The notes under the pieces are model-generated. The model saw nothing but the letters and a program-made list of their open reading frames with translations. It made no database searches and was not told the origin of the DNA. Position numbers and translations under genes: made by a program. A stretch of DNA of 64,000 nucleotides. It comes from Listeria booriae. Lineage in GTDB: Bacteria; Bacillota; Bacilli; Lactobacillales; Listeriaceae. Below, one piece after another: positions 11,658 through 19,228 of this stretch. Positions within the stretch are counted from its first letter, which is position 1. Each line of letters begins with the position of its first letter. Where the stretch lies: the NCBI RefSeq assembly GCF_000766865.1, contig NZ_JNFA01000011.1, positions 372,001 through 436,000 of the forward strand, read 5' to 3'.

Positions 11658-11747
11658 AAGAAGCTTGAGCAACTTCTCGACACCCTGACAAATAAACCGT
11701 TACAAAACGCCTTACTTCAGAATTCGAGACAAATGCCCAAGCTTCTT
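11658..11747 (-). promoter_or_regulatory. Long nested hairpin in ABC-F leader
   Basis: Three nested pairings: 11658-11671 with 11734-11747 (14 bp, one mismatch; outer arms AAGAAGCTTG / CAAGCTTCTT), 11675-11680 with 11724-11729 (TCTCGA/TCGAGA), and 11685-11688 with 11717-11720. The gaps between stems are nearly symmetrical, giving a ~90-nt rod with a 28-nt loop. The minus-strand orientation is assigned because an upstream promoter and the ABC-F gene are on that strand. The 3' arm is followed by T-rich TTTGTTGT, a weak terminator-like tail. Confidence 0.5.
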
Positions 11748-11776
11748 ATCTTCTTTATTTCAACGTGGGAATCCAT
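11717..11776 (-). CDS. Possible 19-residue leader peptide (second uORF)
   Basis: ATG at 11776 reads 19 codons to a TGA at 11717-11719. Its last codons form the 5' arm of the 90-nt hairpin, so translation would compete with folding. The ribosome site (AAGAG) is weak. Proposed only from position and the leader context; it could be chance. Confidence 0.3.
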   Translation of the reverse strand: MDSHVEIKKIRSLGICLEF

Positions 11777-11797
11777 GCTTCTCTTATTTTCCGATAT

Positions 11798-11837
11798 TCA
11801 GTTACTGAAATTGGGCAGACTTGTACCCTGTAACTGA
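11798..11837 (-). promoter_or_regulatory. Second leader hairpin
   Basis: TCAGTTAC pairs with GTAACTGA, with an inner GGG/CCC pairing in the loop. The structure covers the last dozen codons and stop of the 36-residue leader ORF, so a ribosome there would melt it. Confidence 0.4.
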
Positions 11838-11912
11838 CATAATGGAAAAAACTGCACGGATGATACTGCATAAATTACTTACTAACTTCAAACGCGCTAT
11901 TGAGAATTTCAT
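11802..11912 (-). CDS. Small 36-residue leader ORF upstream of ABC-F gene
   Basis: ATG at 11912 preceded by a strong ribosome site (AGAGGTGAGG, 5-nt spacing) and a near-consensus promoter; it ends in TAA at 11802-11804. The product is basic and partly hydrophobic, starting MKFSIARLKLVSNL, and matches no family I recognise. Good initiation signals, placement between promoter and ABC-F gene, and overlap of its 3' end with a hairpin suggest a regulatory leader peptide of the kind that senses ribosome stalling by antibiotics. It could instead be an independent small protein. Confidence 0.5.
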   Translation of the reverse strand: MKFSIARLKLVSNLCSIIRAVFSIMSVTGYKSAQFQ

Positions 11913-11948
11913 GGATTCCTCACCTCTTTTCGTTTCTAATATGATTTC

Positions 11949-11977
11949 ATAATACTAGGTTTGTAGCTATTTGTCCA
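11949..11977 (-). promoter_or_regulatory. Promoter of ABC-F leader transcript
   Basis: Minus-strand TGGACA (11977-11972), exactly 17 nt, TATTAT (11954-11949): five of six matches in each box. It lies just past the stop of the RpiR gene, so the ABC-F transcript would start near 11940 with a leader of about 390 nt. Confidence 0.65.
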
Positions 11978-11981
11978 CCGC

Positions 11982-12725
11982 TTATTTCTTTTTTTCGAAA
12001 ATATTCAAAATCAAATCGATGACAATTAACAACGGCGCATGATGATGCTTGAATACATCTTCGTCAAATTCCTCGCTCGAAGCGTAAATCACTGTTTCCA
12101 CATATTGCGAAATAAGTGCGTTCGGATTGTTCACTATTGCCACCACATTCGACAAATTATACTTCAAATGTTCCGCCAGCGAGAGCGTATTCGCGGTATT
12201 ACCACTCTCCGAAATAATAATAATCAAATCATCCCTCTCCACAATTTGAGGGAGAATATCAATAATAAACGAATCGTACGTAAACACCACATTTTTCTTA
12301 GATGTCACAAGGCTTTTCGAAAAATATTCACCGAGTGTTTTTGTCATGCCAAGGCAAGCGATATAAATCTTAGACGCGTAGACAATTCGCGTAGACAACT
12401 GCTCAATTTCTCTCCTCGGAAGCTGCCCTACACCTGAACGAATCGTTTCTAAAAAAGTCAGCGCGTAGTCTTCCGAATGATTTTCTGGCTCGGCTTTCGA
12501 AGGTTGAAGTAGAAACTTAAGTTCGGAAAAACCTGATAGCTTGAGTTTGTGGCACATTCGAATCACTGTTGTTGTACTAACATTCGTTGTTTCAGCTAGC
12601 GAGACGAGTGTCATCTTCTCAACGTCAGAAATATGATTATCAATATAGAAAAAAACTTGTTTTTCTGCTGGGCTTAAAAGCTCAATTTTCTTTGCAAATA
12701 ACCGGTAAAGCGAGATGGACGACAT
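11982..12725 (-). CDS. RpiR/MurR family transcriptional regulator
   Basis: 247 residues: an N-terminal HTH_6 domain (LAETTNVSTTTVIRMCHKLKL near 42-64) and a C-terminal SIS domain (about 105-240, with IIISESGNTANTLSLAEHL), which in this family binds a phosphosugar. It is divergent from the PTS-mannosidase operon with a 167-bp shared control region and most likely regulates it, using a phosphorylated intermediate as effector. The ribosome site GGAGGGG precedes the ATG. Confidence 0.88.
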   Translation of the reverse strand: MSSISLYRLFAKKIELLSPAEKQVFFYIDNHISDVEKMTLVSLAETTNVSTTTVIRMCHKLKLSGFSELKFLLQPSKAEPENHSEDYALTFLETIRSGVGQLPRREIEQLSTRIVYASKIYIACLGMTKTLGEYFSKSLVTSKKNVVFTYDSFIIDILPQIVERDDLIIIISESGNTANTLSLAEHLKYNLSNVVAIVNNPNALISQYVETVIYASSEEFDEDVFKHHHAPLLIVIDLILNIFEKKK

Positions 12726-12796
12726 GATTACCCCTCCATATATTCAATTCCCTACAACTTAGTATACATGAATTGAAAGAAAACGGATACATCTGC

Positions 12797-12842
12797 CGTA
12801 CAATTGTACGTTTTTCGTACTTTTATCAAAATTAAATATGAT
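12797..12842 (+). promoter_or_regulatory. Candidate RpiR operator and -10 box of the mannosidase operon
   Basis: A perfect 14-bp palindrome CGTACAATTGTACG (12797-12810) is followed by another CGTAC half-site at 12816-12820. A good -10, TATGAT (12837-12842), lies downstream with only a poor -35 (TTCGTA, 12814-12819). A dyad centred upstream of a weak -35 would suit an activator or a divergent repressor. Confidence 0.5.
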
Positions 12843-12858
12843 ATAGTAAAAGCAACCT

Positions 12859-12873
12859 AGGTAAACGATTGCA
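12859..12873 (+). promoter_or_regulatory. Candidate cre (CcpA) site
   Basis: AGGTAAACGATTGCA matches the Bacillus cre consensus WTGNAANCGNWNNCW with one mismatch. It lies between the -10 box and the ribosome site, where CcpA would block transcription when glucose is present. Confidence 0.5.
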
Positions 12874-12892
12874 AATAAAGGAGCGGATAGCG

Positions 12893-14848
12893 TTGAAATT
12901 GAGCCAAATAACATCGGAACAACTCGTCTTTTTAAATCAAGACTGGCGTACGAAAGAAGAAGTTTTCGATGCTTTAATTGATGCTTTGTATAAACAAGGC
13001 GCTGTAAATGATAAAGCGGAATTCAAAAATGCCGTTTTAGAACGTGAAGAAATCTCTGAAACAGGCTTAGAAAAAGGTTTTGCCATTCCACACGGTAAAT
13101 CGAAAGCCGTTCAAAAAGCTGCATTTGCTTTTGCACGACTGAACCAGCCTATCGAGAACTGGAAGAGTATTGATCCTGCGAACAAAGTGAAATACATCTT
13201 TTTGCTTGCCATTCCAGAAGCGGAAGCCGGGTCTACGCATTTAGAACTTTTAGCAGAATTAAGTAAGCGGTTACTCGATGAATCATTTATTACGAACATC
13301 CAACAAGCAGCGAGTGTCACTGAATTTATGAACGTCCTAGATAGTGCACAAGAAGAAAGTACCGAACAAGAATATTCAAGAAAAATCGTTGCGATTACAG
13401 CATGCGCGGCGGGTATTGCCCACACATATATGGCCGCAGAAGCCCTCGAAAAAGCTGGGAAGGAGCTCGGCATCCAAGTCATCGTCGAAAAACAAGGCGC
13501 GAATGGTATTGAAAACCGCATTACACCCGAAGTTTTACAAGGCGCGGAAGCTGTTATTTTCGCGACAGATATTGCGGCTAAAGACAAACATCGCTTTAAC
13601 GGCATGCCTTTTATTCAACGGCGTGTTGCCGACCCACTTCGAAATGGGAAGGAAATGATTGAAACCGTACTAAGCAAACCTGATGGTCGTGTTAGCGCGG
13701 ACGATAATGGCGGAACCTCTTCTGACAATGGCAAAAGCAGTTTCTTCTCACAAATTTATCGTGGCGTTCTCACAGGGATTTCGTACATGCTTCCCGTTAT
13801 CGTCGCTGGAGGTTTGATGATTGGGATTGCCCAACTTGGCGCAGCAGCATTCGGCCTGCAAAAAGTCATCGCGAATCCAGAATTTGCAACTAACTCTAAT
13901 CATCTCGTTGTTATTTTTCATTATCTCGGTCTATACGGAAATATGATTATGAAATTCATGTATCCTGTTTTTGCGGCCTTCCTAGCGTATTCGATTGCGG
14001 ATCGTCCTGGACTTGCCCCTGGTTTTATCGGTGGCGCTTTTGCTGCTGGTTTGCACTACACGCTTTGGGGCGTTGATGGCGGGATTCCGTCTGGCTTCTT
14101 TGGTGCTCTGATTCTCGGTATTGTCGCTGGATTCGTCGCTAAATTCCTAAACGAAAAAATCCACTTGCACAAAAATTTGCAAGCCATGAAACCGATGTTT
14201 CTCATTCCAGGAATAACCGTTCTCGTCATTTTCTTCGCTAATTATTATGTGGTTGATCCTGTATTCGGTGGCTTAAATGCTTGGCTACAAGACCTTATTA
14301 TCCAAAACAAAGACGCTAGTGATGTTGTACTTTCCACTATTATTGCCTGTCTCACAGCGTTTGATTTAGGCGGACCGGTCAACAAAGCCGCTGGAGCCAT
14401 TGCGATTGGCCTTGCTGCAGACGGTATTTTCCCACTAACAGCTCGTGTTTTAGCTATTGTTATTCCGCCAATCGGTATTGGTTTGGCAACTGTTTTAGAT
14501 AAATATATCGTGAAACGTCGCGTGTTCGATGAGAATTTGCGCGTAGCAGGTACCACTTCTATTTTCCTTGGTTTTATTGCCATTGGAGAAGGTGCGATTC
14601 CATTTATGCTGCAAAATCCGCTTATCACGATTCCGATTAATATGATTGGAGCATCGCTCGGCGCGGTAACAGCTGTATCTCTTGGCGCCGTTCAATGGCT
14701 CCCACTTCCAGCCATCTGGGGTTGGCCGCTTGTTGAGAACTTCTGGGCGTATGCGATTGGTCTTATCGTCGGTATTGCCTTTATCACTTTTGCCAATATT
14801 TTCGTTCGTTACGGTTTAATACGCAGAAAAGAAAAGAAGAACAAATAA
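12893..14848 (+). CDS. PTS fructose-family EIIABC transporter, probable mannosyl-glycerate type
   Basis: Membrane phosphotransferase of about 650 residues. An EIIA domain comes first (phospho-His in GFAIPHGKS, near residue 65), then an EIIB domain with its phospho-cysteine in ITACAAGIAHTYMA (near 170), then an EIIC domain of about nine membrane segments from about residue 285. The domain order A-B-C and the mannosidase next door match E. coli MngA, which imports 2-O-alpha-mannosyl-glycerate as the 6-phosphate. The TTG at 12893 is chosen for its AAAGGAG site with 8-9 nt spacing; the TTG at 12869 has none. Substrate is inferred from context and could be another mannoside. Confidence 0.88.
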   Translation: MKLSQITSEQLVFLNQDWRTKEEVFDALIDALYKQGAVNDKAEFKNAVLEREEISETGLEKGFAIPHGKSKAVQKAAFAFARLNQPIENWKSIDPANKVKYIFLLAIPEAEAGSTHLELLAELSKRLLDESFITNIQQAASVTEFMNVLDSAQEESTEQEYSRKIVAITACAAGIAHTYMAAEALEKAGKELGIQVIVEKQGANGIENRITPEVLQGAEAVIFATDIAAKDKHRFNGMPFIQRRVADPLRNGKEMIETVLSKPDGRVSADDNGGTSSDNGKSSFFSQIYRGVLTGISYMLPVIVAGGLMIGIAQLGAAAFGLQKVIANPEFATNSNHLVVIFHYLGLYGNMIMKFMYPVFAAFLAYSIADRPGLAPGFIGGAFAAGLHYTLWGVDGGIPSGFFGALILGIVAGFVAKFLNEKIHLHKNLQAMKPMFLIPGITVLVIFFANYYVVDPVFGGLNAWLQDLIIQNKDASDVVLSTIIACLTAFDLGGPVNKAAGAIAIGLAADGIFPLTARVLAIVIPPIGIGLATVLDKYIVKRRVFDENLRVAGTTSIFLGFIAIGEGAIPFMLQNPLITIPINMIGASLGAVTAVSLGAVQWLPLPAIWGWPLVENFWAYAIGLIVGIAFITFANIFVRYGLIRRKEKKNK

Positions 14849-14862
14849 ATCGAAAAAAGCAA

Positions 14863-14889
14863 GCAGGCGCTCAAATCTACGGCGCCTGC
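14863..14889 (+). other. Intercistronic hairpin
   Basis: Perfect GCAGGCGC / GCGCCTGC stem with an 11-nt loop between the PTS and mannosidase genes. No T run follows, so it is more likely an mRNA-stability or processing element than a terminator. Confidence 0.5.
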
Positions 14890-14908
14890 AACTTGAAAGA
14901 GGTTAGGT

Positions 14909-17569
14909 ATGATGAATAAAAACAAAATAGTTCACGTTGTGGCACACTCGCATTGGGATCACGAATGGTATTTTACGATTGAAGATTCCAATATTTTATT
15001 AGTTCGAAATCTGGATTATCTACTTGATGTTCTAGAAACGAAAGAATCGTTCACGAGTTATTCCTTTGACGGTCAAATGTCTGTAATTGAGCGGTATTTA
15101 GACATTCGTCCGCAAAATAAAGCTCGTGTGAAAAAACTTATCCAAGACCGCAAACTATTTGTTGGTCCTTGGTACACCCAAACCGATTCCCTTTTAGTAA
15201 AAACAGAGGCAGTTATTCGCAACCTGCTTTATGGCTACAAAATGGGTGAAGCGTTTGGACATAGTATGAGCATCGGTTACTCGCCTGATATTTTCGGACA
15301 GCATGCCTATCTTCCTGCTATTTATAAGTCTTTCAACATGGCGCACAGCATTTTCCAACGCGGCGTTTACAATGACCAAGTGAAAACGGACCTTCATTTT
15401 AACTGGATTTCACCGGATAACGAGTCGATTCCAACGAATAATATTTTCTTCGGGTACGGCCCTGGGAAATTTTTAAGTAGTGAAAAAAGTTATGTTGAGA
15501 CGCGGCTTTTGCCTATTTTAGATAAGCTTGCTGCGATGAATACGCATACGGACGTCTTACTTTTGCCGGCTGGCGGCGATCAAGTGCTTGTCCGCAAAGG
15601 CTTTCCTGAAATTATTGAAGAACTGAACGCGATGAATTTAGGCTACACATTTGTGCTTTCTGATTATGAAACGTTTATGAATGATGCGTGGGCGGGCGAC
15701 CCCTTCCCGAATGAAATTAGCGGCGAACTACTTGCTTGTCAAAAATCGCGGATTCACAACACGTGCCGTTCCGAGCGTTATGATATAAAACGACTGAATT
15801 ACATCGTCGAAAACAAAATCGTGAATATTTTAGAACCGCTTGCAGTTATCGCCAAAGACGCTGGGCTGGAATACCCGCAACCTTGGCTGGACATCATTTG
15901 GAAGAAACTCTTTGATAGCCACGCGCACAACGGTATCGGTGCCTCCAATTCTGATGATGCGAACCATGACATTGTCGTCAGACTTACGAGTGCTCTGCGG
16001 ATGACCGACGATCTTATTAATCTTTTGAAAAAACAAATCGCCAAAGCAATTAGCAATGACTCGGAAAATGAAAACATCGCGGTGTTATTCCATACGAACC
16101 CCATCGTCGCACAAAACGTCGCAAAACTTGTCGTGTTCACCGCAGAAAAAGCCTTCACACTCACTGCAAACGGCGAAGAAGTGCCATTTAGCGTCGTTCA
16201 CCAAGAAGAACTCGATGGCGGTCGCAAAATCATTGTCACTGCAAACGGTGAAAAAGAAGTTGCCGTCCCATCTTACTACCGCACAGAAATTTTCTTGAAA
16301 AACAAGACGGCTCCTGCTTTAGGATATACGACGATGCAAATCAAACCGACCGATGCAACCATGAATTATCTAGCTACAACCTCTACATCCCAAATCGAAA
16401 ACGACACCATCCGCGTCCAATTCGAAGACGGAAAAATCAATCTTTTGAATAAAAAAACACAGAATTGCATTAAAAACCTTATCCAATTCGAAAATGTGGC
16501 AGATGCCGGCGATTCCTTTGACTTCTCGCCACTCGCCGATGACGAAACGATTTATATCACATCAACCGAGCTGCAAACCGTTGAAACAAGCGACCTATAC
16601 AGCAAAATGACCCTAAAACACAGCGCAACGGTCCCAAAAGATTTAGATGCTAGAATCGCGAAAAACCGCACAGAATCCTTTGAAATTTTGACAGAAATTG
16701 AGTTAATTGATGGGGAGGAATTTGCTCGTATTCGCCATCGCGTTGATAATCACGTCAAAGACCACCGCGTCAGAGCGCTAATTAAAACAAATGTCGAGAA
16801 ACCTCAGTTTTCTTATGCCGATCAAGGCTACAGCTTGATGAAACGCAGCGTGACCAATCCTTATTTAACCAACTGGCGCAAAGACGGGTTTGTTGAAGCA
16901 CCAGTCCCGATTTATCCGCTAGAAAACATCGTCGCCGTATCCGAAGCTGAGAAAACATTCGCGCTACTCGTTGGCGGTATGAAAGAATATGAAATTTTGC
17001 CAGAATCAGCGGAAATCGCCCTGACCCTTTTCAGAAGTAATGGCTTGTTAGGAAAAGATGATTTAATGTGGCGTCCCGGCCGAGCTTCAGGTATCAATAA
17101 CAAAGTCGTGCCAACACCGGACGGACAAATGCTTGAAGAAATGATTTTCGAATACGCCGTTTACGTTCAGGATGAGGCGCTAAACGCACGCGATCTTTTC
17201 GCACAGTCCAACGCTTTTGAGGGCCATATCGCGACATATCAATTGCAGTCACTAAACACATTTGAAGAACGGATAGAGCGCTTCGAAATCGATTATCCCG
17301 TACAACAATTGCCAGCACACACATCCCTTTTCGAAATCGACAATCCAAACATCTTCATGAGCACCTGCAAACAAGCATGGGACGTCGAAGGCACTGTCAT
17401 CCGCCTATTCAACCCAACCGACAACGACGAAAAAGTTCGCCTAACCACTTCACTGGGCGACTCAAACTGGCTCGTTTCACTAGCCGAAGAAAAAATCGCC
17501 AAAATCGAAAACGAATCCATTCACATCCCGACAAAAGGCTTCGTTACACTGTTACTAGGAGGAAAATAA
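14909..17569 (+). CDS. Glycoside hydrolase family 38 alpha-mannosidase (MngB-like)
   Basis: 886-residue cytoplasmic enzyme, typical of bacterial GH38. The zinc site begins with AHSHWDHEW (His15 and Asp17) and the nucleophile region is GYSPDIFGQ (Asp127). The C-terminal half is the beta-sandwich region of the family. It should cleave the phosphorylated mannoside delivered by the PTS, releasing mannose-6-phosphate, as E. coli MngB does. The ATG at 14909 (or 14912) follows AAAGAGG. The next gene starts one base after its stop, so translation is probably coupled. Confidence 0.9.
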   Translation: MMNKNKIVHVVAHSHWDHEWYFTIEDSNILLVRNLDYLLDVLETKESFTSYSFDGQMSVIERYLDIRPQNKARVKKLIQDRKLFVGPWYTQTDSLLVKTEAVIRNLLYGYKMGEAFGHSMSIGYSPDIFGQHAYLPAIYKSFNMAHSIFQRGVYNDQVKTDLHFNWISPDNESIPTNNIFFGYGPGKFLSSEKSYVETRLLPILDKLAAMNTHTDVLLLPAGGDQVLVRKGFPEIIEELNAMNLGYTFVLSDYETFMNDAWAGDPFPNEISGELLACQKSRIHNTCRSERYDIKRLNYIVENKIVNILEPLAVIAKDAGLEYPQPWLDIIWKKLFDSHAHNGIGASNSDDANHDIVVRLTSALRMTDDLINLLKKQIAKAISNDSENENIAVLFHTNPIVAQNVAKLVVFTAEKAFTLTANGEEVPFSVVHQEELDGGRKIIVTANGEKEVAVPSYYRTEIFLKNKTAPALGYTTMQIKPTDATMNYLATTSTSQIENDTIRVQFEDGKINLLNKKTQNCIKNLIQFENVADAGDSFDFSPLADDETIYITSTELQTVETSDLYSKMTLKHSATVPKDLDARIAKNRTESFEILTEIELIDGEEFARIRHRVDNHVKDHRVRALIKTNVEKPQFSYADQGYSLMKRSVTNPYLTNWRKDGFVEAPVPIYPLENIVAVSEAEKTFALLVGGMKEYEILPESAEIALTLFRSNGLLGKDDLMWRPGRASGINNKVVPTPDGQMLEEMIFEYAVYVQDEALNARDLFAQSNAFEGHIATYQLQSLNTFEERIERFEIDYPVQQLPAHTSLFEIDNPNIFMSTCKQAWDVEGTVIRLFNPTDNDEKVRLTTSLGDSNWLVSLAEEKIAKIENESIHIPTKGFVTLLLGGK

Positions 17570-17570
17570 A

Positions 17571-19214
17571 TTGCGTACAGAACTAGAAGCAAAACTAAAA
17601 AAGATTTATCAAGACGCTTATCAACCATCCTATCTAGAAAAAATAGACACATGCATTCAGCCCTACATCGATGCTTCAAAAAAACCAATCGCGCCCATAT
17701 CTGAAAAAAACATTTATCTTATTGCTTACGGCGACAGCATTTTTGAAGAAGACAAGGCGCCATTACAAACATTGCACACATTTCTAAATCAACACGCTGC
17801 AGACACCATTACCGACGTCCATCTCTTGCCAATTTTCCCGTACACATCCGATGACGGCTTTTCGGTAACCGATTATAAAACGATCGATGAAAAACTCGGC
17901 GACTGGAATGACGTGCGCGCAATGTCTACAGACTTTCGCGTCATGCTTGATTTTGTCGCCAATCACATTTCTAAATCGAGCGACTGGTTCAAGCACTACG
18001 ACCATTTTTTCATTGAGAAAGATGCGACATTCGACTACAGCAAAGTTGTCCGTCCAAGAACGTCCCCGCTATTTCACACCTATGAAAACGGCAGAGAACT
18101 TTGGACAACATTTAGCGAAGACCAAGTAGATTTGAACGTTCAAAACATTGATTGCCTTGCCGCCCTGACCGACGTGCTTCTCTTTTACGCGTCCCAGGGT
18201 GCCACAAGCATTCGACTAGACGCCATCGGATTTTTATGGAAAACTTCCGGCACAACTTGTATGCACTTAGAGCAAACCCATGAAATCATCTCACTTTGGC
18301 GGTTGTTAATTGACGAACTCTATCCGAACTTGCAGATTATCACCGAAACAAACGTGCCACACGAAGAAAATATTAGCTACTTCGGAAAAGGCGAAAACGA
18401 AGCAAACATGGTCTACCAGTTCCCATTACCGCCACTCGTACTGCACACAATGACCTGCCATAATTCCGAACAGCTTTCCAATTGGGCAAAAAGCATCGCG
18501 CCGATTTCAGAAACAGCGACATATTTCAACTTCCTAGCGAGCCACGACGGCATCGGCATGCGCCCAGCTACCGGCCTGCTATCCCAGCAAGAAATCGATA
18601 ATCTGGTTCAAAAAACAGTACAAAACGGCGGTCAAATTTCCTATAAAGACAATCCTAACGGCACACAATCTGTTTACGAACTCAATATCAACTACGGCGA
18701 GGCCTTAAAGAACCCCGAAGAAGACACAACAGACCAACTCGTCATCCAGAAAATCATCGCCGCACATAGCATTTTACTTATGTTCCAAGGTGTCCCAGCG
18801 ATTTACTACCATTCCCTGCTAGGCTCCAAAAACGACATCGCTGGCTACGAAAAATCAGGCATTAACCGCCGTATCAACCGTGAAAAACTAGAAATTAACC
18901 AGCTCGTGTCCCAACTTGAATCAGACCCATACCGCAACAAAATCTTTACATCATTAACAAATTTGATTCAAATCAGGCGCGCACATCAAGCATTTTCGCC
19001 ATTTGCTGAACAAGAAATTTTGAATCTCGGTTCTGAAGTTTTTGCTTTGAAAAGAAAATCGGCGGACGAGTGCATTTATGGAATCGTTAATGTCACGTGC
19101 AGCGAAATCACGAAAGAAATTCCGGCAGACGGCGTGAATCTGCTAAACGAACAACAGATTTCCGGACAAGTAATACTCGCGCCTTACGAAGTTTTATGGA
19201 TATTACAAGACTGA
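17571..19214 (+). CDS. GH13 subfamily 18 glycoside phosphorylase (sucrose-phosphorylase-like)
   Basis: 547 residues with the alpha-amylase barrel: LLPIFPYTSDDGFSVTDY near 85-102 is typical of subfamily 18. Catalytic residues: nucleophile Asp217 (SIRLDAIGF), acid/base Glu259 (ITETNVPHEEN), Asp326 (FLASHDGIGM). Members phosphorolyse sucrose, sucrose-6'-phosphate, glucosylglycerol or glucosylglycerate. In this operon a glucosyl counterpart of the mannosyl substrate, perhaps phosphorylated, is an attractive guess. TTG start with a perfect AGGAGG 7-8 nt upstream, directly after the mannosidase stop. Confidence 0.85.
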   Translation: MRTELEAKLKKIYQDAYQPSYLEKIDTCIQPYIDASKKPIAPISEKNIYLIAYGDSIFEEDKAPLQTLHTFLNQHAADTITDVHLLPIFPYTSDDGFSVTDYKTIDEKLGDWNDVRAMSTDFRVMLDFVANHISKSSDWFKHYDHFFIEKDATFDYSKVVRPRTSPLFHTYENGRELWTTFSEDQVDLNVQNIDCLAALTDVLLFYASQGATSIRLDAIGFLWKTSGTTCMHLEQTHEIISLWRLLIDELYPNLQIITETNVPHEENISYFGKGENEANMVYQFPLPPLVLHTMTCHNSEQLSNWAKSIAPISETATYFNFLASHDGIGMRPATGLLSQQEIDNLVQKTVQNGGQISYKDNPNGTQSVYELNINYGEALKNPEEDTTDQLVIQKIIAAHSILLMFQGVPAIYYHSLLGSKNDIAGYEKSGINRRINREKLEINQLVSQLESDPYRNKIFTSLTNLIQIRRAHQAFSPFAEQEILNLGSEVFALKRKSADECIYGIVNVTCSEITKEIPADGVNLLNEQQISGQVILAPYEVLWILQD

Positions 19215-19228
19215 AAGGAACTTAAATC

